Shown here: positions 35,682 to 44,490 of the stretch, piece by piece
Layout: each line of letters opens with the position of its first letter
Position numbering within the stretch: position 1 is the first letter of the stretch
DNA from: Variovorax boronicumulans
GTDB taxonomy: Bacteria > Pseudomonadota > Gammaproteobacteria > Burkholderiales > Burkholderiaceae_C
DNA: 64,000 nt
Direction of reading: 5' to 3'
Assembly (NCBI RefSeq): GCF_019352895.1
Contig: NZ_JAAAFX010000004.1
Coordinates: 1,046,714-1,110,713, forward strand
Program-made: the position numbers and the translations under genes
The notes under the pieces: generated by a model
The model's input: only the letters and a program-made list of their open reading frames with translations
Database searches by the model: none
Told to the model about the DNA's origin: nothing

Positions 35682-37139
35682 TCAACGACGGCGCTCCACG
35701 CCCTGCGCATCGTAGTGCACCGCCTTGGCCCGGTACATCGCCTTGTCCGCCCGCAGCAGCGCGCTCTCGAGGGAGTCGCCGAACTCGCAGGTGGCCATGC
35801 CGATCGCCAGGCTCAGTGGCTGGCCGCTGCGCCCCGCGTAGAACTGGTTGTTGAGGTCGACCATCGACAGGATGCGTTCGCAGGTCACCTGCGCGCCGCG
35901 TTCGTCGGTGGCGGGCAGCAGCACCGCGAATTCGTCGCCGCCGACGCGCGCCGGCCAGGCCGGCGCCTCCACGGCCTTGCCCAGCACTTCGCCGACGCGG
36001 CGCAGCATCGCGTCGCCGGCCGCATGCCCGGCGTCGTCGTTGATCTGCTTGAGGCCGTTGAGGTCGATCGACAGCACCGACACCGGCCAGGGCCCCTTGC
36101 GCGTCAGGCGGTTGAGCTCCTCGGTGTAGAAGGTGCGGTTGCGCAGCTGCGTGAGCACGTCGTGCTTGCCCAGGTATTCCAGGTAGGCCTCGGCCTTCTT
36201 GCGGGCCGTGATGTCCATCAGCGACACCAGCACCAGGTCCCACTCCGCGAGGTGGTCCTCCAGCACGCTGAACTGCATGTGGATGTTGATGAGTTCGCCG
36301 TTGAGCGAGTAGTTGATCACCTCGCGGTGCTGCTGCGTCTTGCCGGCCCACAGGTCCTGCAGCTGCTCGGAGAAGGAGTCCTGCATCTCGTCGCGGAACA
36401 CGCGCGAGATGTTCTCCAGCAGCATCTTGCGGCTGTCGGCGGCGAACATGCGCAGCGTCTCGCGGTTGACGTCGATGACGCGGATCTCCTGGATGCAGCG
36501 CGTGATGAACTCCGGGTGCACCTTGAGGAAGGTGTTGAAGTCGGAGATGCCGCGCGCGCGGATGTCATCGAGGAGGCGTTTCACGGCGCTGAAGTCCTCG
36601 ACCCACAGCGACACCGGCGAGTGGTCGAACAGGCCGCTCGCGTACTGCGAGCTCTGCGCGCGCTCGCGCTCCGCGGTCACGCGGGCCGTGATGTCGTCGA
36701 GCGACACCAGCACGCGGCCCCAGCTGCCTTCGTGGCCCGGCAGGATGCGCACGCGCAGCTGCACGTCGAGCCGGCGGCCGTCGAGCGCGTAGTTGACGGT
36801 CTGGTTCTCGACCAGCAGCTCGCCGCGCCACAGCTGCTCGAGCTCGTAGATCACGCCGTCGGCCATGTCGCCGCGGAAGATCCGCCCGAGGTTGGCGAGC
36901 AGCTCGTCCTGGTCGGCCGCGGCAAACACCCGCAGCGTGGTTTCGTTGACGCGCAGCACCTTGAGCGCCGCCATGCAGGCGCCGACGCGCTGCCGGTCGG
37001 CCTTCAGGTAGGCGGCCAGATCCTCCACGCCCTCGGCGCGCCAGCGGTCGAAGAGCTGCCGCAGCCCGCTGTAGTCCTCCAGCCAGAGCGACACCGGCGC
37101 CAGGTCGAACATGGATTCGAAATCGGTCGAGAGAGACAT
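35682..37139 (-). CDS. Diguanylate cyclase with tandem PAS domains
   Basis: A 485-residue soluble protein. Two PAS-type sensor units are a clear internal duplication with a 160-residue period: FDLAPVSLWLEDYS at 11-24 and FDHSPVSLWVEDFS at 171-184, and VLVSLDDITAR and VLVSLMDITAR at the unit ends. The GGDEF domain follows, with RVGGDEFAVL (400-404) intact and an expected diguanylate cyclase activity. The inhibitory I-site is absent. It lies 18 bases after the antiporter stop and 109 bases before the GGDEF-EAL gene, and would supply cyclic di-GMP to BcsA or other targets. The sensed ligand is unknown. Confidence 0.93.
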   Translation of the reverse strand: MSLSTDFESMFDLAPVSLWLEDYSGLRQLFDRWRAEGVEDLAAYLKADRQRVGACMAALKVLRVNETTLRVFAAADQDELLANLGRIFRGDMADGVIYELEQLWRGELLVENQTVNYALDGRRLDVQLRVRILPGHEGSWGRVLVSLDDITARVTAERERAQSSQYASGLFDHSPVSLWVEDFSAVKRLLDDIRARGISDFNTFLKVHPEFITRCIQEIRVIDVNRETLRMFAADSRKMLLENISRVFRDEMQDSFSEQLQDLWAGKTQQHREVINYSLNGELINIHMQFSVLEDHLAEWDLVLVSLMDITARKKAEAYLEYLGKHDVLTQLRNRTFYTEELNRLTRKGPWPVSVLSIDLNGLKQINDDAGHAAGDAMLRRVGEVLGKAVEAPAWPARVGGDEFAVLLPATDERGAQVTCERILSMVDLNNQFYAGRSGQPLSLAIGMATCEFGDSLESALLRADKAMYRAKAVHYDAQGVERRR

Positions 37140-37157
37140 GTCTTCTTTCGGGAGGCT

Positions 37158-38414
37158 TCAGACCGGCGCGCGATCGGCCAGCGGCGGCCGGCGCACGCGC
37201 GTGACCCAGTTGAAAAGCGGGGTGGCCATCAGGGTGCTGAGGATCGCCATCAGCACCAGGATCGAGAACAGGCCGGGCAGGATCACGCCCGCCTGCAGGC
37301 CGATGTTGATGATGATCAGCTCCATGAGCCCGCGCGCGTTCATGAGCGAGCCGATGGCCATCGCGTCGCGGTTGCTCTCGCCGGAAGCACGCGCCGCGGC
37401 CCAGCAGGCCAGGCCCTTGCCGCAGAACGAGGCCGCCAGGATCGCGACGGCGGCCAGCAGGATGCCCGGCGCCATCAGCACCGCCATGTGGGTGTTGAGG
37501 CCCGAATAGGTGAAGAACAGCGGCAGCAGGAAGATCACCACGAAGGGCTGCAACTGCGCGCGCAGCTTTTCGGTGAGCGCACCGCGCGGCAGCACCACGC
37601 CCAGCAGGAAGCCGCCAAAGACCGCGTGGATGCCGATCGCGTCCATCGCGAAGGCGCTCAGCGCGAACAGCACCAGCACCGTGGCCAGCAGGGTCGAACT
37701 CAACGGCGCATCGGGGCGCACATGGGCCGCCAGGCGCTGGAGCAGGCGCGAGCCCACGAAGATCATGAACAGCGCATAGAGCACGCCACCGCCGATCGCG
37801 GCATAGGCGCCGCCCCAGGCGCCGCCGAAGCTCGCCAGCACGATGGCCAGGATGCACCAGGCGGCCGCATCGTCGACCGCGCCAGCCGTCAGCGCCAGCG
37901 TGCCCAGCGAGGTGCCGGCCAGCCCGCGCTCGTGGATGATGCGCGCCAGCATCGGGAAGGCCGTGATGGCGATCGCGGCTCCGAGGAAGAGCGAGGCTTC
38001 CAGCGCCTTGGCCTTCGGCGAGAACAGGCCGGGCACGGTCAGCAGCCAGGGGATCAGCGCGAAGGCCAGCAGGAAGGGCACCACGATGCCCGCGGCCGAC
38101 ACCGAGGCGGCACTGCGGAAGCGGCTCTTGAAGTGGTCGGCCCGGAATTCGGTGCCGACCAGGAACATGTACATCCCCACGCCCAGCTGCCCGCCGACAT
38201 AGAGCATGCCCAGCGTTTCCTTGGGGAACAGCGCGCGCTGCAGCTCGGGGAACAGCCAGCCCAGCAGCGAGGGCCCGAGCGTGACGCCGGCGATCATCTC
38301 GCCCACCACCTGCGGCTGGCCCAGCTTCTGCGCCAGCCGGCCCACCAGCTGGCAGACGGTGATGATGACCGCCACCTGCAGGAAGAAATAGACGGAAAGC
38401 TGGGTCGTGGGCAT
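37158..38414 (-). CDS. Kef/CPA2-type monovalent cation/proton antiporter
   Basis: A 418-residue integral membrane protein with about 12-13 helices of the sodium/proton exchanger family (CPA2). QPQVVGEMIAGVTLGPSLLG and the AITAFPMLARI and AGAVDDAAAWCILA helices are typical, the latter pair corresponding to the unwound ion-binding helices; the Asp pair in GAVDD is the likely ion site. No cytoplasmic RCK/TrkA-N domain is attached, unlike KefB and KefC. It precedes the PAS-GGDEF gene by 18 bases, so the two are probably co-transcribed. Whether it moves potassium or sodium cannot be told. Confidence 0.88.
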   Translation of the reverse strand: MPTTQLSVYFFLQVAVIITVCQLVGRLAQKLGQPQVVGEMIAGVTLGPSLLGWLFPELQRALFPKETLGMLYVGGQLGVGMYMFLVGTEFRADHFKSRFRSAASVSAAGIVVPFLLAFALIPWLLTVPGLFSPKAKALEASLFLGAAIAITAFPMLARIIHERGLAGTSLGTLALTAGAVDDAAAWCILAIVLASFGGAWGGAYAAIGGGVLYALFMIFVGSRLLQRLAAHVRPDAPLSSTLLATVLVLFALSAFAMDAIGIHAVFGGFLLGVVLPRGALTEKLRAQLQPFVVIFLLPLFFTYSGLNTHMAVLMAPGILLAAVAILAASFCGKGLACWAAARASGESNRDAMAIGSLMNARGLMELIIINIGLQAGVILPGLFSILVLMAILSTLMATPLFNWVTRVRRPPLADRAPV

Positions 38415-38478
38415 CGAGCGGTCTGGTTCTGTGGACGTTTATGAAATGGGCGTCCGGCGGCGATTATGGGCGCCGCAT

Positions 38479-39399
38479 TCAAGAATCGGGCCGCAGCCCG
38501 GTGGCAACTGTGGGATGGCGCAGACGCACCCGCAGCTCCCGCCGCAGCCGCGTGTTGTCCAGCCGCCGCGATTCGCCCATGAAGCTCAGCAGCGAGGCCG
38601 GCAGCTGTTCCCGGGCCGCATCGCGCGCGATGCGCGGCGGACGGGGCATGCCATAGAGGTCGGCCGCCAGGTCGAAGTAGTCGCCCATCTTCAGTTCGGT
38701 GTCGTCGCTGGCATGGAAGGCCCGCTGCGTGCCGCCGCGCCACAGCGCCGCCACGCAGATGCGCGCCAGGTCGTCGGCATGGATGTGGTTGGTGTAGACG
38801 TCGTCCTCGCTGTGCAGCACCGGCGTCCCCTTGCGCAGCCGCTCGTGCGGGGTGCCGCCGACCCGGTCGGGCGCGTAGATGCCCGGGATGCGCAGGATGC
38901 GCGTGGCCACGCCCGCGCGGCCGAGCCAGCGCACCGCCTGCTCGGCATCGACGCGGCGCTGAGCGCGCGCGGTGCCGGGCCGCAGCGCACGGGTCTCGTC
39001 GATGCGCGCGCCGCCGCAGTCGCCGTAGACGCCGCTGGTCGAGCCGTAGACCAGCGCGTCGGGCAGCGAACGCAGGCGCAGCGCACGCACAAGCGCCAGG
39101 GTGCGCGGATCGCGCGCGCCCGAGGTGGTGGGCGGCGGCGCCAGGTGCAGCACCCGCGTGCCCAGCCCGGCCAGCCGGCGCAGGGCCTGCGGCGCATCGA
39201 GATCGGCCACCAGCGGGCGCAATCCGGCGGCCCGCAAGGCCGGCACACGCTCGGCCGAGGAGGTCACGGCGATCAGCTGGACACGGCCGCGCAGCAGGGC
39301 CGCGGCACGCATGCCGACGTCGCCGCAACCGACGATCAGGAGGCGCTGTCGGCGGAAGCGCGCAGGCAGCGCGCCGGGAGGGTTGTTGATTGAGGGCAA
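38479..39399 (-). CDS. NAD(P)-binding epimerase/SDR-family protein
   Basis: About 306 residues. A Rossmann start RLLIVGCGDVGMRAAALL, an ALVYGSTSGVYGD segment near the middle and the NHIHADDLARICVAAL block fit the extended short-chain dehydrogenase or nucleotide-sugar epimerase group; the YxxxK catalytic pair is not clear (the equivalent region reads GSTSGVYGDCGG), so it may be an atypical member. The start is uncertain: I used the TTG at 39399, which has GGAAG eight bases upstream, while an ATG at 39441 would overlap the divergent reductase start. Function is not known; single-gene transcription is likely. Confidence 0.72.
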   Translation of the reverse strand: MPSINNPPGALPARFRRQRLLIVGCGDVGMRAAALLRGRVQLIAVTSSAERVPALRAAGLRPLVADLDAPQALRRLAGLGTRVLHLAPPPTTSGARDPRTLALVRALRLRSLPDALVYGSTSGVYGDCGGARIDETRALRPGTARAQRRVDAEQAVRWLGRAGVATRILRIPGIYAPDRVGGTPHERLRKGTPVLHSEDDVYTNHIHADDLARICVAALWRGGTQRAFHASDDTELKMGDYFDLAADLYGMPRPPRIARDAAREQLPASLLSFMGESRRLDNTRLRRELRVRLRHPTVATGLRPDS

Positions 39400-39439
39400 A
39401 ATCCGGGCTTCCGCGTAGAGACGAGCTCCAAGAATACCC

Positions 39440-40504
39440 ATGACCAGCGCATCGCCGCACGATTCCGGCTTCCAGATCACCGTCGAGCCCAGTGGACGCC
39501 AGTTCGTGGCCCAGAGCGACGAAACCATCCTTGCGGCCGGCATCCGCCAGGGCATCGGCCTGCCCTATGGCTGCAAGGACGGCGCCTGCGGCTCCTGCAA
39601 GTGCCGCAAGCTCTCGGGCGAGGTCACGCACGGCCCGCACCAGAGCAAGGCGCTGAGCGCCGAGGAAGAGCTGGCCGGCTTCGTGCTGACCTGCTGCGCC
39701 CGCCCGACCAGCGACGTGATGCTCGAATCGCGCCAGGTCACCGAGGCCGGCGCCTTCCCGATCCGCAAGATGCCCTCGCGCGTGCTGTCGCTGGGCAAGC
39801 AGTCGCACGACGTGATGCTGGTGCGCCTGCAACTGCCGGCCGGCGAGCCGATGCAGTTCCATGCGGGCCAGTACGTCGAGTTCATCCTGCGCGACGGCGC
39901 CCGCCGCAGCTACTCGATGGCCAACGCGCCGCACACGCTGGCCGTGCCCGGCACCGGCATCGAGCTGCACATCCGCCACCTGCCCGGCGGCAAGTTCACC
40001 GACCATGTGTTCGGCGCCATGAAGGAAAAGGAAATCCTGCGCATCGAAGGGCCCTACGGCAGCTTCTTCCTGCGCGAGGACTCCGACAAGCCGATGGTGC
40101 TGCTGGCCTCGGGCACCGGCTTCGCGCCCATCAAGGCGCTGATCGAGCACATGCAGCACAAAGGCATCGAACGCCCGGCCACGCTGTACTGGGGCGGCCG
40201 CCGCCCCGAGGACCTCTACATGGACGCCTGGGTGCGCGAGCAGGCCGCGGCCATGCCGCACCTGCGCTACGTGCCGGTGGTGTCGAACGCCGTGCCCGAG
40301 GACAACTGGACCGGCCGCACCGGCTTCGTCCACCGCGCGGTGCTGGAGGACTTCCCCGACCTGTCGGGCCACCAGGTCTACGCCTGCGGCGCGCCGATCG
40401 TGGTCGATTCGGCCAAGCGCGACTACCTGGCCGAGGCCGCGCTGCCGGAAGAGGAATTCTTCGCCGACGCCTTCACCACCGAAGCCGACAAGGCCCAGCC
40501 CTGA
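39440..40504 (+). CDS. Ferredoxin-reductase type flavoprotein (CDP-6-deoxyglucoseen reductase-like)
   Basis: A 354-residue electron-transfer protein: an N-terminal plant-type [2Fe-2S] domain (GCKDGACGSCKC with a later Cys), then an FAD domain (RRSYSMANAP) and an NAD(P) domain (LLASGTGFAPIKAL). This is the layout of phenol hydroxylase reductase and of the AscD/DdhD reductases used in deoxysugar synthesis; the sequence group is commonly labelled CDP-6-deoxy-delta-3,4-glucoseen reductase. No oxygenase or deoxysugar partner lies beside it, so the acceptor is unknown. It is followed 44 bases later by a Bug binding protein. Confidence 0.9.
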   Translation: MTSASPHDSGFQITVEPSGRQFVAQSDETILAAGIRQGIGLPYGCKDGACGSCKCRKLSGEVTHGPHQSKALSAEEELAGFVLTCCARPTSDVMLESRQVTEAGAFPIRKMPSRVLSLGKQSHDVMLVRLQLPAGEPMQFHAGQYVEFILRDGARRSYSMANAPHTLAVPGTGIELHIRHLPGGKFTDHVFGAMKEKEILRIEGPYGSFFLREDSDKPMVLLASGTGFAPIKALIEHMQHKGIERPATLYWGGRRPEDLYMDAWVREQAAAMPHLRYVPVVSNAVPEDNWTGRTGFVHRAVLEDFPDLSGHQVYACGAPIVVDSAKRDYLAEAALPEEEFFADAFTTEADKAQP

Positions 40505-40548
40505 GCGCAGCGCGCCGCCCTTCACCGACCCGAGACAAAGACAACAAC

Positions 40549-41520
40549 ATGCACACCCGACACTTCCTCTGCACCCTGCTCGCCGGCGCCACCGTGCTGA
40601 GCGCCTTCCACGCCGGCGCGCAGCAGCGCCCGATCCGGCTGATCGTCCCGTATGCCGCCGGCGGCCCGATCGACGTCACGGCGCGCGTGCTGGCCGAGCG
40701 CGTGAAGGAGTCGCTGGGCACGGTGATCATCGACAACAAGCCCGGCGCGGGCGGCAACATCGGCGCCGATGCGGTGGCCAAGGCCGCGCCCGACGGCCTG
40801 ACCATCGGCATCGCCGCGACCGCCACCAACGCGGTCAACCCCTGGCTCTACAGCCGCATGCCCTACAACGCGGCGACCGACTTCGCGCCCATCACGCAGA
40901 TGGTGCGCGTGCCCAACGTGCTGGTGATGAATGCCGAGATCGCCCAGCGGTTGAAGATCAACACCGTGCCCGAACTGATCGCCTACGCCAAGGCCAACCC
41001 GGGCAAGCTCAACTACGGCAGCGGCGGCAACGGCAGCGCGGGTCACCTGGCCGGCGAGATGTTCAAGCAGCAGGCCGGCATCTTCGCGGTCCACATCCCC
41101 TACAACGGCGGCAACCCGGCGCAGCTGGCGCTGCTGTCGGGCCAGGTCGACTTCAACTTCGACAACCTCGCGACCGCGGCGCCGAACATCCGCTCGGGCA
41201 AGCTCAAGGCCATCGCCGTGACCACCGCGCAACCCAGCGCGTCGCTGCCCGGCGTGCCTGCGGTGGCGGCCACGCTGCCGGGCTTCGCGATCGACACCTG
41301 GTGGGGCCTGGTGGCGCCCGCCGGCACGCCGCACGAGGTGCTGGCCAAGCTCAACCACGCCTTCGTGGCGGCACTGAACTCGCCCGAGACCAAGACCCGC
41401 TTCGCCAACCTGCTGGCCGAACCGGTGTCGAACACGCCCGAGCAGTTCGGCGCATTCATGAAAAGCGAGTTGGCGAAGTACGAGAAGGTCGTGAAGGCGA
41501 CGGGAGCGAAAGTAGACTGA
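40549..41520 (+). CDS. Bug-family (TctC-like) solute-binding protein
   Basis: A 323-residue periplasmic binding protein. Signal peptide to about residue 24 (VLSAFHAGAQ), then the family start PIRLIVPYAAGGPIDVTARVLAE and VIIDNKPGAGGNIGADAVA. Unlike the first Bug protein in the window (16814-17821), its fold motifs VNPWLY and TWWGLVAPAGTP are close to the common Bordetella Bug type. No TctA/TctB pair is nearby. It is followed by a tandem repeat and a terminator. Ligand unknown; small organic acids or amides are typical. Confidence 0.92.
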   Translation: MHTRHFLCTLLAGATVLSAFHAGAQQRPIRLIVPYAAGGPIDVTARVLAERVKESLGTVIIDNKPGAGGNIGADAVAKAAPDGLTIGIAATATNAVNPWLYSRMPYNAATDFAPITQMVRVPNVLVMNAEIAQRLKINTVPELIAYAKANPGKLNYGSGGNGSAGHLAGEMFKQQAGIFAVHIPYNGGNPAQLALLSGQVDFNFDNLATAAPNIRSGKLKAIAVTTAQPSASLPGVPAVAATLPGFAIDTWWGLVAPAGTPHEVLAKLNHAFVAALNSPETKTRFANLLAEPVSNTPEQFGAFMKSELAKYEKVVKATGAKVD

Positions 41521-41711
41521 CCCCCGAGGGGCGCGCGCACTGCGTGTCGCAGCGCCTTCCCCCTTCCGGGGGCTACACCGGCGGCCCGGCAAAGCCGGTT
41601 CCGCAGCACTGGGATCTCCCCCGAGGCTTGCGCACTGCGTGTCGCTGCGCCTTCCCCCTTCCGGGGGCGACACCAGCGGCCCGGCAAAGCCGGTTCCGCG
41701 GTGTCCCTGGA
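41521..41711. repeat. Two tandem copies of a ~95-bp GC-rich intergenic repeat
   Basis: Copy 1 spans 41521-41617 and copy 2 41618-41711, offset about 95-97 bases with a short indel (GGCGCGCGCAC against GGCTTGCGCAC). Each begins CCCCCGAGG, then shares GCGCACTGCGTGTCG, a CCCCCTTCCGGGGG hairpin, and GGCCCGGCAAAGCCGG. The inner hairpins suggest a RNA-folding or protein-binding intergenic element of the kind scattered in Comamonadaceae genomes. It lies between the Bug gene and the livF terminator. Confidence 0.75.
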
Positions 41712-41719
41712 AAAAGCAA

Positions 41720-41741
41720 AAGCCGCCCTCGGGCGGCTTTT

Positions 41742-41742
<1 letters not shown>
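41720..41742. terminator. Intrinsic terminator, bidirectional
   Basis: Stem AAGCCGCC (41720-41727) and GGCGGCTT (41732-41739), loop CTCG, followed on the plus strand by a T run to 41742. On the minus strand, T-rich DNA (41711-41719 read in reverse) also follows, so it can end both the Bug transcript and the liv operon. Confidence 0.8.
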
Positions 41743-42506
<764 letters not shown>

Positions 42507-42507
42507 G

Positions 42508-43278
42508 TCAATGTCCTCCGGTGCCGAGGTAGGCCTCGATCACCTTTTCGTTCTTCTGCACCTCGGCCGGCGTGCCTTCGGCGATCTGCTTGCCGTAATC
42601 GAGCACGGTGAGCCGGTCGCACAGGCCCATCACCAGCTTCACGTCGTGTTCGATCAAGAGGATGGTGCGGTTGTCCTTGCGGATGCGGCTGATGAGCTCG
42701 CGCAGCATGATCTTCTCGGTGGCGTTCATGCCTGCGGCGGGCTCGTCGAGCGCGATGAGCTGCGGGTCGGTGGCCAGCGCGCGTGCGATCTCGAGACGGC
42801 GCTGGTCGCCGTAGCTCAGCGTCCGGGCCTTGTAGTCGGCGAACTTGCCGATGCCCACGTAGTCGAGCAGTTCGTGCGCGCGCTGCGCGATCGCGGCCTC
42901 CTCGGCCTTGAAGCTCGAGGTGCGCAGGATCGCGCCGATCACGCCCGAATGGGTGCGCACATGGCGCCCGACCATCACGTTCTCGAGCGCCGTCATGTCG
43001 GCGAACAGCCGGATGTTCTGGAAGGTGCGCGCGATTCCGGCCTTGGCCACCTCGTGCACCGCCGAAGGCTGGTAGGGCTTGCCAGCCAGTTCGAAGGTGC
43101 CGCTGTCGGGCGTGTAGAGCCCGGTGATCACGTTGAAGAAGGTGGTCTTGCCAGCGCCGTTGGGGCCGATCAGGCCGTAGACCTGGCCGCGCTGGATCTT
43201 GATGCCCACATCGGACAGCGCCTGCAGGCCGCCGAAGCGCTTGGAGATGCCGCGGACCTCGAGGATGGTTTCAGTCAT
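42508..43278 (-). CDS. livG: Branched-chain amino acid ABC transporter, ATP-binding protein LivG
   Basis: A 256-residue ABC ATPase with Walker A GPNGAGKTTFFNVI, signature LSYGDQRRLEIARAL and Walker B LIALDEPAAGMN. The insert AGIARTFQNIRLFADMTALENVMVG is the LivG-type coupling region. It pairs with LivF to power the LivH/LivM permease. It starts 21 bases after livM and ends one base before livF. Confidence 0.93.
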   Translation of the reverse strand: MTETILEVRGISKRFGGLQALSDVGIKIQRGQVYGLIGPNGAGKTTFFNVITGLYTPDSGTFELAGKPYQPSAVHEVAKAGIARTFQNIRLFADMTALENVMVGRHVRTHSGVIGAILRTSSFKAEEAAIAQRAHELLDYVGIGKFADYKARTLSYGDQRRLEIARALATDPQLIALDEPAAGMNATEKIMLRELISRIRKDNRTILLIEHDVKLVMGLCDRLTVLDYGKQIAEGTPAEVQKNEKVIEAYLGTGGH

Positions 43279-43299
43279 TGGAGCTTCCTTCCTGCCATC

Positions 43300-44478
43300 T
43301 CAGGGATTGATCGACATCGGACGCGAAGGCGAACCGGGCACCGCATCGGCCGGGCTGTCGACGCCCGGAGCCTCGATCGGCGTGACCGGCGTGGCATCGC
43401 TGCCCTTGCGCTTGAGCGACTTGCCATGGTCGGGCGAGGGCCAGAGGCCGCGCGGGCGCACCAGCATGATCACGATCATCGCCAGCGCGATGAAGAGCTG
43501 GCGCAGGATGGAGGCGTCGAGCCGGCCGTCGGTCATGGCCTGCAGCGGGCCGGCCACGTAGCGCAGCACCTCGGGCAGCGCCGCCAGCAGCACCGCGCCC
43601 AGGATCACGCCCGGCAGGTGGCCGATGCCCCCCAGCACCACCATCGCGACGATCATCACCGACTCCATCAGGCTGAAGGACTCGGGCGACACGAAGCTCT
43701 GGAAGGCCGCGAACATCGCGCCCGACATGCCGCCGAAGCTCGCGCCCATGCCGAAGGCCAGCAGCTTGAGGTTGCGGGTGTTGATGCCCATCGCCTTGGC
43801 CGCGATCTCGTCCTCGCGGATCGCCATCCAGGCCCGGCCCACGCGCGAGAGCTGCAGCCGGTGCGAGATGATCACCGTGACGATCACCAGCGCCAGGAAC
43901 AGGTAGTAGTAGAGCGAGACCGAGGAGATCGTGTAGTCGCCCAGCTTCAACGGCTTGCCCAGGTTCAGGCTCCAGAAGTGCACCGGGTCGATCGCGTCCA
44001 GGCCCTTGGGACCGTTGGTGATGTTGTAGGGATGGTCCAGCGTGTTGAGGAACACGCGGATGATCTCGCCGAAACCCAGCGTGACGATCGCCAGGTAGTC
44101 GCCGCGCAGCCGCAGCGTCGGCGCGCCCAGCAGCACGCCGAACACCCCGGCCAGCCCCAGTGCCAGCGGGATCACGATCAGCAACGAGGTGTGCAGCCCG
44201 TTGGGGAACATCGCCTTGAAGGCCGGGAAGGTCTCGGTCAGGTGCGGCGAACCCATCAGCGCGTAGAGGTAGGCCCCGATGGCGAAGAAGGCCACGTAGC
44301 CCAGGTCGAGCAGGCCGGCGTAGCCGACAACGATGTTCAGGCCCAGCGCCAGCAGCACGTAGAGCAGCGCGATGTCGACGATGCGCACCCAGGCATTGCC
44401 CTGGGTCTGCAGCAGCAGCGGCAGCGCCAGCAGCGCGAGCGCCGCGATGAGGAAGACGATGAGGTTCTTGCTTTTCAT
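43300..44478 (-). CDS. livM: Branched-chain amino acid ABC transporter, permease LivM
   Basis: A 392-residue inner-membrane permease with about 9-10 helices. The LGLNIVVGYAGLLDLGYVAF segment and GDYLAIVTLGFGEIIRV (the coupling helix) are LivM hallmarks. A Pro/Ser-rich cytoplasmic tail of about 40 residues follows the last helix (after RPRGLWPSP) and is not usual. It lies 12 bases after livH. Confidence 0.92.
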   Translation of the reverse strand: MKSKNLIVFLIAALALLALPLLLQTQGNAWVRIVDIALLYVLLALGLNIVVGYAGLLDLGYVAFFAIGAYLYALMGSPHLTETFPAFKAMFPNGLHTSLLIVIPLALGLAGVFGVLLGAPTLRLRGDYLAIVTLGFGEIIRVFLNTLDHPYNITNGPKGLDAIDPVHFWSLNLGKPLKLGDYTISSVSLYYYLFLALVIVTVIISHRLQLSRVGRAWMAIREDEIAAKAMGINTRNLKLLAFGMGASFGGMSGAMFAAFQSFVSPESFSLMESVMIVAMVVLGGIGHLPGVILGAVLLAALPEVLRYVAGPLQAMTDGRLDASILRQLFIALAMIVIMLVRPRGLWPSPDHGKSLKRKGSDATPVTPIEAPGVDSPADAVPGSPSRPMSINP

Positions 44479-44490
44479 GATGGCTGTTCC

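Noticed and set aside
39399..39441. Overlapping divergent starts of the epimerase-like and reductase genes
   Set aside because: An ATG at 39441 would overlap the reductase ATG; a TTG at 39399 with a ribosome-site-like GGAAG is more reasonable, so a shared start was not claimed.
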